Below are positions 1 through 7,403 of a stretch of 64,000 nucleotides of DNA, in pieces. Location of the stretch: positions 4,526,001 through 4,590,000 of the forward strand of contig NZ_CP009754.1 of NCBI RefSeq assembly GCF_000772045.1. The letters run 5' to 3'. Source of the stretch: Streptomyces sp. CCM_MD2014. GTDB lineage: Bacteria; Actinomycetota; Actinomycetes; Streptomycetales; Streptomycetaceae. A program made the translations under genes and the position numbers. Under the pieces are notes generated by a model. It was not told where the DNA came from. It ran no database searches and saw only the letters and a list, made by a program, of their open reading frames with translations. Numbering within the stretch: position 1 is the stretch's first letter; each line of letters opens with the position of its first letter.

Positions 1-230
1 CGGGAGCGGAAGCGGGCGGCGGCGTAGCGCACCAGCGGGAGGTTGGCCTCGATGAGCGCCGCGCGTACCCGGTGGTGCTCCGGCGTGCCCGGGGTGAGGT
101 CCTTCAGCTCGCCGAAGAGCACCTGGGTCAGCGCCCGGGTGTCGGCGCCCCGGCTGCGCTGCGGCGCGGGTGCCTCCTGGGCCTGGGCGGGCGGTGCGGG
201 CGGTGCTTGAGGCGCAGTACTGGCCGGCAC
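1..230 (-). CDS. sigF: RNA polymerase sigma factor, SigB/SigF family (N-terminal part only)
   Basis: Only the first 76 codons are in the window; the gene runs off the left edge. A Pro/Ala/Gln-rich N-terminal tail of about 30 residues is followed by region 1.2/2.1-type sequence (LFGELKDLTPGTPEHHRVRA, then IEANLPLVRYAAARF). That sequence is typical of the SigB/SigF group, which directs transcription during stress and sporulation. The GTG at 230 was chosen because GGTGGAG lies 6 nt upstream; an in-frame GTG at 242 is the alternative. In S. coelicolor the homologue at this place is sigF, needed late in spore maturation. The paralogue assignment rests on remembered synteny, because the diagnostic C-terminus is missing. 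Confidence 0.75.
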   Translation of the reverse strand, partial: MPASTAPQAPPAPPAQAQEAPAPQRSRGADTRALTQVLFGELKDLTPGTPEHHRVRAALIEANLPLVRYAAARFRS

Positions 231-355
231 GGTCAACTCCACCTCGTGATCTGTCAACTCTTCCGTAACTCATCCGTCAAAAGCGGTCATAGCATCACAA
301 GACATGTCCACTGTGTGCAAGCACCGCATAACGTCGTGTTGAGTGAACGCAGAAC

Positions 356-382
356 GGCCCCGCACCGGGCTGGTGCGGGGCC
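356..382 (-). terminator. Terminator after the Dabb gene
   Basis: An 11-bp perfect GC-rich stem (GGCCCCGCACC / GGTGCGGGGCC) with a 5-nt loop lies 28 nt past the stop of the leftward Dabb gene. It has no clear U tract, as is usual in Streptomyces. Confidence 0.7.
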
Positions 383-409
383 GGAGAGGCCGAGGGGCCC
401 GAGGCCGTC

Positions 410-703
410 CTAGAACTCGTAGTCGGCGATCACCCAGGTGGCGAACTCCCGCCACAGTGCGACGCCCGCCTGGTGCGCCGGGTGTTCGAGGTAACGCTTC
501 AGCGCGTCGGCGTCGTCCACGGCCGAGTTGATGGCGAAGTCGTAGGCGATGGGCCGGTCGCTGATGTTCCAGGCGCACTCCCAGAAGCGGAGCTCCTCGA
601 TCTGGCCGCCGAGCGCCCGGAAGGCCTCGACGCCCTCCACGACGCGCGGGTCGTCGCGCTCGACGCCGTCGTTCAGCTTGAACAGCACAAGGTGGCGGAT
701 CAT
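410..703 (-). CDS. Dabb-family (stress-responsive alpha/beta barrel) protein
   Basis: This 97-aa protein begins MIRHLVLFKLNDGV, the first strand of the Dabb dimeric alpha-beta barrel fold, and ends in a WVIADYEF-type last strand. Length and motif fit the family, whose members are small dimeric ferredoxin-like proteins of often unknown function. The ATG at 703 is preferred over an in-frame GTG at 706 because GGAGG lies 6 nt before it. The start shares one base with the stop of the upstream 73-aa gene (TGATG), so the two are translationally coupled. A terminator hairpin follows. The biochemical role is unknown. Confidence 0.85.
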   Translation of the reverse strand: MIRHLVLFKLNDGVERDDPRVVEGVEAFRALGGQIEELRFWECAWNISDRPIAYDFAINSAVDDADALKRYLEHPAHQAGVALWREFATWVIADYEF

Positions 704-924
704 CACTTTCCTCCGTTGGCGGCCCAGGTCATGAAGTCGCCCACGGCGCCCGCCGCGTCCGAGATGCCCTGGAAACCTATCTGCACGTAGTCGGCTGCCT
801 TGGCCGGATCAGTGATGATCACGTACAGCACGAAGACCACGACCACATAGACGGCGATCTTCTTCGAGTTCACCGCCACCGCGGCCTCCCCTGTCCCTTC
901 GACCCACGCCTTTCGGTCGCTCAT
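703..924 (-). CDS. Small single-pass membrane protein
   Basis: This 73-aa protein has a polar N-terminus of about 22 residues, a hydrophobic segment (IAVYVVVVFVLYVII, about residues 23-38) and an Ala/Gly-rich tail. The best reading is a single-span inner-membrane protein. Its stop overlaps the start of the downstream Dabb gene, so the pair forms a two-gene operon. No Shine-Dalgarno sequence is evident upstream. I do not recognise a named family and the function is unknown. Confidence 0.75.
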   Translation of the reverse strand: MSDRKAWVEGTGEAAVAVNSKKIAVYVVVVFVLYVIITDPAKAADYVQIGFQGISDAAGAVGDFMTWAANGGK

Positions 925-932
925 GATCGCAC

Positions 933-962
933 GAAGGGTCCCGTCTTTCGACGGGACCCTTC
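933..962 (-). terminator. Terminator downstream of tRNA-Ser(CGA)
   Basis: A perfect 13-bp stem (GAAGGGTCCCGTC / GACGGGACCCTTC) with loop TTTC lies 5 nt past the 3' end of the tRNA. Confidence 0.85.
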
Positions 963-967
963 AGAAG

Positions 968-1052
968 CGGTAGCGGAGGGATTTGAACCCTCGGTGACTT
1001 GCGCCACACTCGCTTTCGAGGCGAGCTCCTTCGGCCGCTCGGACACGCTACC
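968..1052 (-). tRNA. tRNA-Ser(CGA)
   Basis: The 85-nt cloverleaf has acceptor stem GGTAGCG/CGCTACC with discriminator G, a long variable arm typical of serine tRNAs, T-loop TTCAAAT and anticodon loop CTCGAAA, giving anticodon CGA for UCG codons. CCA is not encoded. A strong hairpin terminator follows directly. Confidence 0.96.
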
Positions 1053-1187
1053 GAGACAGACCTTACAGCACGGAGCGGCATGCTCTGAAATCGGTATTGC
1101 GGCCGACGAACGGCCGTACACACGGCCGTACGGGTGGCCGTCCCGGACGCGGTCCCGGACCCCGTCCCGGACCGCGTCCGGACCGGG

Positions 1188-1658
1188 TCAGGGGTCGCGG
1201 AAGAAGTCCGTGAGGAGCCGGGAGCAGTCGTCCGCGAGCACGCCCCCGATCACCTCGGGACGGTGGTTGAGCCGCCGGTCGCGCACCAGGTCCCACAGGG
1301 ATCCGGCGGCGCCCGCCTTGTCGTCGCGGGCGCCGTAGACCACGCGGTCCACGCGGGACTGCACGAGGGCGCCCGCGCACATCGTGCACGGCTCCAGGGT
1401 GACGACGAGCGTGCAGCCGACCAGCCGCCACTCGCCGAGTTCCACCGCTGCCCGCCGGATCGCGAGTACCTCGGCGTGGGCCGTGGGATCCCCGGTGGCC
1501 TCGCGTTCGTTGTGCCCGGCGGAGAGCACGGTGCGGCCGTCCGGCGCCAGTACGACGGCGCCCACGGGCACGTCCCCGTCCTCCGCGGCCCGCCCGGCCT
1601 CGGCCAGGGCGAGCCGCATCGCGGCCCGCCACCGGTCGCGCACCGGATCGTGCGGCAC
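1188..1658 (-). CDS. tadA: tRNA-specific adenosine deaminase TadA
   Basis: This 156-aa cytidine-deaminase-fold enzyme converts wobble adenosine A34 to inosine in tRNA-Arg(ACG). The zinc site is clear: TAHAEVLAI carries the His and catalytic Glu, and LEPCTMCAGA carries the two Cys ligands. A C-terminal helix ends LLTDFFRDP. The length is normal. The GTG at 1658 lies 29 bp after the stop of the upstream gene and follows a GC-rich, weak ribosome site. The adjacent upstream gene is the one usually called the tRNA adenosine deaminase-associated protein in actinomycetes, so the two are probably co-transcribed. Confidence 0.95.
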   Translation of the reverse strand: MPHDPVRDRWRAAMRLALAEAGRAAEDGDVPVGAVVLAPDGRTVLSAGHNEREATGDPTAHAEVLAIRRAAVELGEWRLVGCTLVVTLEPCTMCAGALVQSRVDRVVYGARDDKAGAAGSLWDLVRDRRLNHRPEVIGGVLADDCSRLLTDFFRDP

Positions 1659-1687
1659 CGCCCCGGGGCCTTCCTCGGCCGGCGCGG

Positions 1688-2233
1688 TCAGCGGACGGTC
1701 TCCAGGACGTCGGAGGCACCCAGGGCCTCGGCGATCTCCCCGACCGCGTCCCCGGACATCGAGCGCAGTTCCTTCTCGCTCATGCCGAGGTCGTCGAGGA
1801 TCTCGGCGTCGCCGACCGGCCCGTGCGGCACGGCCTCGCCCGAGCCGACGGCCCCGTCGGAGCCGTCGCCGCCGTCCTCGTCGTCGTCGGACTCGCCGTC
1901 CTCCGTGCCGTCGAGGTCGAGGGCGTCGAGGTCGTCGGCGCCGTCACCCGGTTCGCGGCCGAGCAGTTCGTCGGTGAGGAGGATCTCGCCGTAGCTGCTG
2001 CGGGCGGCTGCGGCGGCGTCCGAGACGTAGATACGGGGATCCTCCTCGCCGTCCACCCGGACGACTCCGAACCACGCGTCCTCCTGCTCGATCAGCACGA
2101 GCACCGTGTCCTCGTCGGGAGAGGCCTCCCGGGCCAGGTCGGCAAGATCCGACAGGGTTTCCACATCGTCGAGCTCTGTGTCGCTCGCTTCCCACCCGTC
2201 TTCGGTGCGCGCGAGCAGTGCGGCGAAGTACAC
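1688..2233 (-). CDS. TadA-associated acidic protein
   Basis: This 181-aa protein begins MYFAALLARTEDGW. It has an ordered N-terminal half (about 1-90), then a very acidic low-complexity stretch (about 95-135, runs of D/E with G and S), and a C-terminal helical segment of about 40 residues. It matches the family annotated as tRNA adenosine deaminase-associated protein because it regularly sits before tadA. The GTG at 2233 is chosen because GGAG lies 7 nt upstream. No catalytic motif is visible, and the molecular role is unknown. Confidence 0.85.
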   Translation of the reverse strand: MYFAALLARTEDGWEASDTELDDVETLSDLADLAREASPDEDTVLVLIEQEDAWFGVVRVDGEEDPRIYVSDAAAAARSSYGEILLTDELLGREPGDGADDLDALDLDGTEDGESDDDEDGGDGSDGAVGSGEAVPHGPVGDAEILDDLGMSEKELRSMSGDAVGEIAEALGASDVLETVR

Positions 2234-2572
2234 CGTGACTCTCCCACTGGTCCTAGGGGTGCCGGTTGGGGATCCCCCCGGCGGAGGCTGCGGGCGGGGG
2301 AGCGGTTCTCCGAGCCCCACCCACTCGGAATCGTGGCAGAAACAAGGCACTCAGGGGACGTCTTCGGCGCCCTGTGTCCGGCTGTTTTGACCTGCGTTCC
2401 GGAAGTGCGTACCCGGGCAGCCGGCCAGCAGCGCTCTCGTCGCCGCCACGTGCGGATCGTACGCGGATTCTCGCGGTCCCCGCGTCCGTCCGTCACGACC
2501 AACGTCGGCGCGGCGCACGATCTTCCCCGGCCGGCTCAGGAAGTTCGCCGTGCGGCGAAGGGGGCCCGGGGG
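2234..2572. other. Gene-free stretch upstream of the TadA-associated gene
   Basis: The 339 bp between two leftward genes contain no open frame with convincing codon bias. The 3' part must hold the promoter for the tadA operon. I see no clear -35/-10 pair, tRNA or strong hairpin. Confidence 0.5.
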
Positions 2573-2845
2573 CTACCAGCGGAAGGTGCGCATGCGCATC
2601 GCGTGCCGCAGCCGGGCGGTCTTGGCGCGGCGCGGCTGCACGCGGTCCCGCAACTGGCGGGCCTCCGCCAGATCGCGCAGGAACTGGGCCCGGCGCCGAC
2701 GCCGTTCGGCCTCCCGCTCCGCCTCGGTTTCCCGCGGCGGCCCGCCGTCCGGCTGCCGCCCCGGCGCCGCACCCGGCTCCGTCCCGTGCCCCGTCCCCCG
2801 GTCCGCTCCGGGGGACGGCGTGTCGTGGAAGTCCCGGTCAGGCAC
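2573..2845 (-). CDS. Small basic hypothetical protein
   Basis: This 90-aa reading frame starts at a GTG preceded by GGTGAG. The N-terminal 45 residues are disordered and Gly/Pro/Asp-rich. The C-terminal half is a strongly basic, charged helix (EAEREAERRRRRAQFLRDLA) ending MRMRTFRW. Its orientation, divergent from upp with 141 bp between, is plausible. I do not recognise a family. The basic tail could bind nucleic acid, but that is only inference. Confidence 0.55.
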   Translation of the reverse strand: MPDRDFHDTPSPGADRGTGHGTEPGAAPGRQPDGGPPRETEAEREAERRRRRAQFLRDLAEARQLRDRVQPRRAKTARLRHAMRMRTFRW

Positions 2846-2986
2846 AGTCTCACCACCCAGCGTCCGTCCCTCCCACCTTCCCCCGGTCGGGCGGTTTGAC
2901 GCCCGCGAACGAGTGGAGCCGCGTCGCGGGCCTTGCTCCCGCCCGCGGGGACGCCGCCCCCACGGAGCCCGGTTACTGTGGTGGAC

Positions 2987-3622
2987 ATGCGTCTCCACGT
3001 CGTCGACCACCCCCTGGTCGCCCACAAGCTCACCACGCTGCGCGACCAGCGCACCGACTCCGCGACCTTCCGCCGTCTCGCCGACGAGCTGGTCACCCTG
3101 CTCGCCTACGAGGCCACGCGCGACGTGCGCACCGAACAGGTCGACATCCACACGCCGGTGGAGAAGACCACCGGCGTCAAGCTCTCCCACCCGCGCCCGC
3201 TGGTCGTGCCGATCCTGCGGGCCGGTCTCGGCATGCTCGACGGCATGGTCCGGCTGCTGCCGACCGCCGAGGTGGGCTTCCTGGGCATGGTGCGCAACGA
3301 GGAGACGCTCCAGGCCTCCACCTACGCCACGCGCATGCCGGACGACCTGTCCGGCCGCCAGGTGTACGTCCTGGACCCGATGCTGGCCACCGGCGGCACC
3401 CTGGTCGCGTCCATCCGGGAGCTGATCAAGCGCGGCGCCGACGACGTGACGGCGGTGGTGCTGCTGGCCGCCCCCGAGGGCGTCGAACTCATGGAGCGCG
3501 AGCTGGCCGGCACTCCGGTGACGGTCGTGACGGCCTCGGTCGACGAGCGCCTGAACGAGCAGGGGTACATCGTCCCGGGCCTCGGCGACGCGGGCGACCG
3601 CATGTACGGAGCGGCCGAGTAG
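2987..3622 (+). CDS. upp: Uracil phosphoribosyltransferase
   Basis: This 211-aa enzyme salvages uracil with PRPP to UMP. Family marks visible are VPILRAGLGMLDGM, the PRPP loop region LDPMLATGGTL, and the C-terminal IVPGLGDAGDRMYG uracil-binding stretch. The length is standard for bacterial Upp. The ATG at 2987 gives the canonical MRLHVVDHPL start. A GTG two codons earlier (2981) is possible, and no clear Shine-Dalgarno sequence is present, so the message may be leaderless. It is a monocistronic unit between a divergent small gene and a convergent LytR_C gene. Confidence 0.97.
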   Translation: MRLHVVDHPLVAHKLTTLRDQRTDSATFRRLADELVTLLAYEATRDVRTEQVDIHTPVEKTTGVKLSHPRPLVVPILRAGLGMLDGMVRLLPTAEVGFLGMVRNEETLQASTYATRMPDDLSGRQVYVLDPMLATGGTLVASIRELIKRGADDVTAVVLLAAPEGVELMERELAGTPVTVVTASVDERLNEQGYIVPGLGDAGDRMYGAAE

Positions 3623-3638
3623 TACCTCGTACCGCCGC

Positions 3639-4277
3639 TCAGCAGCTCTTCTTCTCCGCGGCGGGCGTCGGCCGCGGCGCGGTCAGCTCGGCCAGCGCCG
3701 CGTCGGCGTCCGCGGGCTTCGCCAGCCCCTTGAAACCGTTGCCGATGATCAGGTCGACGGCGGCGCCCTTGCGGGCCGCGTCGGTGCGGCGCTCGGCGCC
3801 GGGGAGCTGGGTCCCGAGCACGGGCAGCACGGTCTTCGCCGAGGCGGCCGGGCCGAGCAGGACGCCCGTGCCGGCGACCTTCTTGTCGTACTCCTTGGGC
3901 GCGTTGCTGACGTCGCCCACACGGAAGCCGCGCTTCTTCAGCTCGTCGGCGGTCTTCTGCGCCAGGCCGCTGCGGGTCGTCGCGTTGAGCACGTTGACGG
4001 TGACCTGACCGGGCTTCGGCAGCACCACGGCGGCGGGCGAGGCGCTCGCCTTCGCGGGGGTGGCACAGCCCGCGGCACCGGCCGCCGAGGCCTTGTCGCC
4101 GCCGGTGAAGACGTCGATGAGCTGGAGCGTGCCCCAGCCGAGCACGCCGAGAACGGTGACGCAGGCGACGGCGGCGACCGCGATCCGGCCGCGTCGCCGG
4201 GCCGGGCGCATCCGCGGGTACCTGTCCCCCGTGATCTTGTACTGGCCACCCATGCCGGGAGGAGTCAGCATGCTCAT
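3639..4277 (-). CDS. Membrane-anchored LytR C-terminal-domain protein
   Basis: This 212-aa protein has a cytoplasmic basic N-terminus (RMRPARRRGR), one transmembrane segment (about 34-56) and an extracytoplasmic domain. The segment VTVNVLNATTRSGLAQKTADEL followed by GF-x-VG-x-V is the hallmark of the LytR_C domain. That domain also occurs at the C-terminus of LytR-CpsA-Psr wall-teichoic ligases, but the LCP catalytic domain is absent here. It ends EKKSC. It converges on upp with a 16-bp gap. A role at the cell envelope is likely, but the exact function is unknown. Confidence 0.85.
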   Translation of the reverse strand: MSMLTPPGMGGQYKITGDRYPRMRPARRRGRIAVAAVACVTVLGVLGWGTLQLIDVFTGGDKASAAGAAGCATPAKASASPAAVVLPKPGQVTVNVLNATTRSGLAQKTADELKKRGFRVGDVSNAPKEYDKKVAGTGVLLGPAASAKTVLPVLGTQLPGAERRTDAARKGAAVDLIIGNGFKGLAKPADADAALAELTAPRPTPAAEKKSC

Positions 4278-4390
4278 GGGCGCAGCGTAGTGCGCGGGAG
4301 CGACGATGCCTATTAGATGATCAGTCGACGTTCCGCAGTCGGGTGGCAAGGCAACCCGAAAGGGTCAAGCGCGGGGCCCGCCGGGCCCGG

Positions 4391-4687
4391 TCAGTCGAGT
4401 TCGAGAACGCGGGCGTGCAGCACCTGTCGCTGCTGCAGCGCGGCCCGCACCGCGCGGTGCAGTCCGTCCTCCAGATACAGATCGCCCTGCCACTTCACGA
4501 CGTGCGCGAAGAGGTCGCCGTAGAAGGTGGAGTCCTCGGCCAGGAGCGTTTCCAGGTCGAGTTGCCCCTTGGTCGTCACGAGCTGATCGAGGCGGACCGG
4601 GCGCGGAGCGACGTCCGCCCACTGCCGGGTGCTTTCCCGGCCGTGGTCGGGGTACGGCCGGCCGTTTCCGATGCGCTTGAAGATCAC
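4391..4687 (-). CDS. Conserved actinobacterial protein (sometimes labelled VapB-like antitoxin)
   Basis: This 98-aa protein begins MIFKRIGNGRPYPDHG and contains LVTTKGQLDLETLLAEDSTF followed by a Trp-rich patch (VVKWQGDLYLEDG). The sequence is typical of a protein present in nearly all streptomycetes next to the LytR_C gene. Automated annotation often calls it a VapB-family antitoxin, but no VapC-type toxin gene is adjacent, so I treat that label with caution. The function is unknown. Confidence 0.85.
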   Translation of the reverse strand: MIFKRIGNGRPYPDHGRESTRQWADVAPRPVRLDQLVTTKGQLDLETLLAEDSTFYGDLFAHVVKWQGDLYLEDGLHRAVRAALQQRQVLHARVLELD

Positions 4688-4813
4688 ACGGAAAGCCTAC
4701 CGGCCCGGGCGTTGCGGGCGCAGCCATGGCGCCGGAGTGCGGAGCCGGAAAAGACGCCGCAAAGGGGACCAAACACCGACGGGGCCGCGAGATCGGCGGC
4801 GCGGTGTCTCCCC

Positions 4814-4855
4814 CGGGGCGGCGGAGACGGGACGGGACCCGCCTCCGCCGCCCCG
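4814..4855 (-). terminator. Hairpin terminator after the 40-aa gene
   Basis: A perfect 13-bp stem (CGGGGCGGCGGAG / CTCCGCCGCCCCG) with a 16-nt loop lies just downstream of the leftward 40-aa reading frame. Confidence 0.7.
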
Positions 4856-4864
4856 CGCGGTGCG

Positions 4865-4987
4865 TCAGCCGCGCCCGCTTTCCGGCGAGGGGAGCCGCTG
4901 CTCGCCGGCTGTCTGCGGCTCGGTTCCGGGCTCGGGGGTGCGGCGGGCGGCCTCGGCGCGCAGGACGGCGTAGGGGTCGTCGGGCAT
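4865..4987 (-). CDS. Possible 40-aa protein
   Basis: The ATG at 4987 is preceded by GAGG with 8-nt spacing. The frame encodes 40 residues starting MPDDPYAVLRAEAARRTPEP, with Streptomyces-like GC in third positions, and stops 10 nt before a 13-bp terminator hairpin. That arrangement (SD, short frame, terminator) is what supports it. There is no recognisable domain; the protein is mostly disordered and mildly acidic. It could be a real microprotein or a chance frame. Confidence 0.45.
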   Translation of the reverse strand: MPDDPYAVLRAEAARRTPEPGTEPQTAGEQRLPSPESGRG

Positions 4988-5065
4988 GGCGGATTCCTCG
5001 TTCCTGGTGCTTCGCGTGCTCGTTCCGGTGCTCGGAGGACCGGCGGCCGGGCCGGTCCGGCGCGG

Positions 5066-5413
5066 TCAGCAGCGCAGAACCACGGAACGCGGGCCGCGGG
5101 AAGGGGCGGCGGCGCTGTCGGTACGAGCGTCGATGCGCAGGGGAGTACGACGCCGGCCCGCCGTGCGGAACGGTGGGACCGGCCGGACCACGACAGCACG
5201 CCGGCCGCTCCGGCCCGGAGTGCGCAGGGCGGTGTCGAGGTGGTCGTACTCCGCCGCGGTGCCGCCCGCGCCGGACACCGGCGCGACCGGCACCGCCTGG
5301 GCCGTCACGTGGGTGCCGGGCACGACGAGGACGAGCAGCAGGACCAGGACCCGCAGACAGGCGCCGAGGCGTCCGGAGCGGACGGTGGTGCCGGCGTGCG
5401 GTGCGGGTCTCAC
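5066..5413 (-). CDS. Hypothetical secreted or membrane-anchored protein
   Basis: The 115-aa frame has an N-terminal signal-like region: basic residues, then LRVLVLLLVLVVPGTHVTA (about 21-39) with a possible signal-peptidase site after Ala. The rest is Arg/Pro-rich with one C-terminal Cys. The start is a GTG at 5413; the GGAG is unusually close to it, so the start is uncertain. No family is recognised. It lies upstream of the 40-aa frame on the same strand. Confidence 0.45.
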   Translation of the reverse strand: MRPAPHAGTTVRSGRLGACLRVLVLLLVLVVPGTHVTAQAVPVAPVSGAGGTAAEYDHLDTALRTPGRSGRRAVVVRPVPPFRTAGRRRTPLRIDARTDSAAAPSRGPRSVVLRC

Positions 5414-5492
5414 TCCACTCGTGTCCCCGCCCGGCGTACGCCGTCCATCGCGCCGGGGGCGAGATCCGCCCGCTCGGCGTACGGGACGCCGC

Positions 5493-6176
5493 TCACAGGC
5501 TGTGCGGGACCCGCCCCGCCCGCCCGCGCAGCCGCAGGGACGTGACGATCTCGACGACGCCGACGGCGACCAGCCACCAGCCGCCGACCAGCATGAGGAC
5601 GGTGGCCGACTCGACCGGCGAGTCGATCAGGACGATGCCGGCCACGACGGTGACGACGCCGAGGAAGACGTGCCAGCCGCGCGCGGGCATCGCGGGGTCG
5701 TGCACGGCGGCCACGGTCTGCGTGACGCCGCGGAAGAGCCAGCCGATGCCGATCCACAGCGCGAGCAGCAGCACCGACTGCAGCGGGCCGCGGAAGCAGA
5801 ACAGACCCAGCAGGATCGACACGGCGCCGCTGATGAAGGCCAGCACCCGCAGCGAGGTCCTGCGGTGCGTGCCGAAGGCGGCGGCGAGTTGCAGCACGCC
5901 GCTGATGACGAGGTAGAGGCCGAAGAGCACGCCGGCCGCGAGCAGCGAGGCACCGGGCCAGACCAGGACCAGCACGCCCAGGACGAGCGAGGCGACCCCG
6001 GTGAGCAGCACGGTCTGCCAGGCGGCACGGGACAGCTGGTGCAGGGGCCCCTCGAAGGGCGGCTCGGGCTCGTGCTCCTGCCGCACGGCGCCCGGGGCGT
6101 GGGTCCCGTGGCGGCTGTGCACCCCCCGGTCGTCGTACGGAGTCCCGCCGGGGGTGCCGGTAGGTGGTTCGGTCAT
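5493..6176 (-). CDS. HdeD-family membrane protein
   Basis: This 227-aa protein has a disordered N-terminal 50 residues and then six closely spaced hydrophobic segments (for example VLLTGVASLVLGVLVLVWPG). The paired short-hairpin pattern and WPG/LLG motifs match the DUF308/HdeD family, first described in E. coli acid resistance. In actinomycetes these are uncharacterised integral membrane proteins. The ATG at 6176 gives MTEPP; the upstream ribosome site is weak (GGGG). It is a single gene with a repeat-rich region upstream. Confidence 0.8.
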   Translation of the reverse strand: MTEPPTGTPGGTPYDDRGVHSRHGTHAPGAVRQEHEPEPPFEGPLHQLSRAAWQTVLLTGVASLVLGVLVLVWPGASLLAAGVLFGLYLVISGVLQLAAAFGTHRRTSLRVLAFISGAVSILLGLFCFRGPLQSVLLLALWIGIGWLFRGVTQTVAAVHDPAMPARGWHVFLGVVTVVAGIVLIDSPVESATVLMLVGGWWLVAVGVVEIVTSLRLRGRAGRVPHSL

Positions 6177-6402
6177 GCCCCATGTTGGGAGCCACGCGGG
6201 CGTGCCCGCCACCGGGGAGGGGCCGCGGGGCTGATGTCACCCGGCGCGGGTGCGGGCGGGTGGCCCACCGGCCCGGGGTTTTGCCTGGTCACCCCGCGCG
6301 GGTGCTGTCGCGCGGCCCGGCGCCCGCAGGGTGCCCGGCGTGGGTGCGGGCGCGGGGTGGGTGACGCGGCCCGGCGTTGCCGGGGTGCCGCTGCGCCCAC
6401 CC

Positions 6403-6442
6403 GTGCCGCCCCAGCGGCACGACTGCCCGCAGCTGGGGCGGC
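6403..6442. repeat. Streptomyces REP-like palindrome
   Basis: GCCGCCCCAGC and GCTGGGGCGGC form an 11-bp stem around a 16-nt loop containing GGCACGACTGCCCG. I recognise this as a palindrome scattered between genes of many Streptomyces genomes. It could also act as a terminator for flanking transcripts. Confidence 0.65.
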
Positions 6443-6604
6443 AAGCCGCGTACGGCGAGGAGGGGGCGGGTCGGGGGGTGTCCGCCCGCAGCGGTTGGCG
6501 CGTCCGCGCCGTACAGATCTGTGGCCGACCGATTCCGCGCCGTTCCGAGGACGGACACCCCCCGGCCCGACCCCGACCCACCCACCGAACCCAAGGCGCT
6601 ACGC

Positions 6605-6784
6605 GCACCCCCACCGAACCCGCACAGGCGCCGCAGGCACCCCGCACCCCCACCGAACCCGTACCGGCGCCGCAGGCACCCCGCACCACCGCCGGAGGCA
6701 AACGCGCCGCAGGCATCCCGCACCCCCACCGAACCCGCACCGGCGCCGCAGGCACCCCGCACCACCGCCGGAGGCATCCGCCCC
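6605..6784. repeat. Imperfect tandem repeats (39-bp and 76-bp periods)
   Basis: The 17-mer GCACCCCCACCGAACCC recurs at 6605, 6644 and 6720. The intervening CGGCGCCGCAGGCACCCCGC and CACCGCCGGAGGCA blocks are also repeated. The array abuts the stop codon of the HhH-GPD gene. The rest of the 608-bp interval 6177-6784 has only the REP palindrome and no credible gene; the long open frames here are due to GC bias. Confidence 0.7.
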
Positions 6785-7378
6785 CTACTTGCCGGAGGCC
6801 TTCGCCGCCTTTGCCGCCGCCTTCATCTCCTGTTTGTGCGCCCGCACCTTGGTCAGCGACTCCGGCCCCCTGATGTCCGCGACGGACCGGAAGGAGTCGG
6901 GCTCCCCGTACGCGCCCGCGGCCTCGCGCCACCCCTCGGGGCGGACGCCGAGCTGCTTGCCGAGCAGCGCGAGGAAGATCTGGGCCTTCTGCTTGCCGAA
7001 GCCCGGAAGGGCCTGGAGCCGCTTCAGCAGCTCCCCGCCGGTGGACACGCCCCGCCAGACGCCCTCGGCGTCACCGTCGTACGTCTCGACGAGGTACCGG
7101 CACAGCTGCTGCACCCGCCCCGCCATCGACCCGGGGTAGCGGTGCACGGCCGGCTTCTCGGAGAGCAGCGCGGCGAAGGCCTCGGGGTCGTAGGCCGCGA
7201 TGTCGTGCGCGTCCAGGTCCTCCGCGCCCATCCGCCGGGCGATGGTCGACGGCCCCTTGAACGCCCACTCCATCGGCACTTGCTGGTCGAGCAGCATGCC
7301 GATCAGCGCGGCGAGCGGACTGCGCCCGAGGAGTTCGTCGGCCTCGGGGTCCTGGGCGAGGTGAAGTGTGACGTCCAT
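6785..7378 (-). CDS. HhH-GPD-type base excision DNA repair protein
   Basis: This 197-aa protein belongs to the helix-hairpin-helix GPD superfamily (endonuclease III / AlkA-like glycosylases). The early motif LLDQQVPMEWAFKGP matches the family pattern LxxQQVxxxxA. The helix-hairpin-helix is LQALPGFGKQKAQIFLALLG (about 125-144). The protein is shorter than classical Nth, has no C-terminal Fe-S cysteine cluster, and ends in a Lys/Ala-rich tail. The ATG at 7378 gives MDVTLHLAQDPEADELL. Its substrate base is not predictable from sequence. Confidence 0.9.
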   Translation of the reverse strand: MDVTLHLAQDPEADELLGRSPLAALIGMLLDQQVPMEWAFKGPSTIARRMGAEDLDAHDIAAYDPEAFAALLSEKPAVHRYPGSMAGRVQQLCRYLVETYDGDAEGVWRGVSTGGELLKRLQALPGFGKQKAQIFLALLGKQLGVRPEGWREAAGAYGEPDSFRSVADIRGPESLTKVRAHKQEMKAAAKAAKASGK

Positions 7379-7403
7379 GGTCCCGATGATCGCGCGTGCG
7401 GGC

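Noticed and set aside
4391..4687. Type II toxin-antitoxin locus (VapB-like gene)
   Set aside because: There is no neighbouring PIN-domain gene, and the gene is a conserved single-copy core gene in a stable neighbourhood.
6250..6873. Long open frames across the tandem repeats on both strands
   Set aside because: Encoded proteins are Pro/Arg/Ala low complexity that follow the DNA repeat, without ribosome sites or conserved segments.
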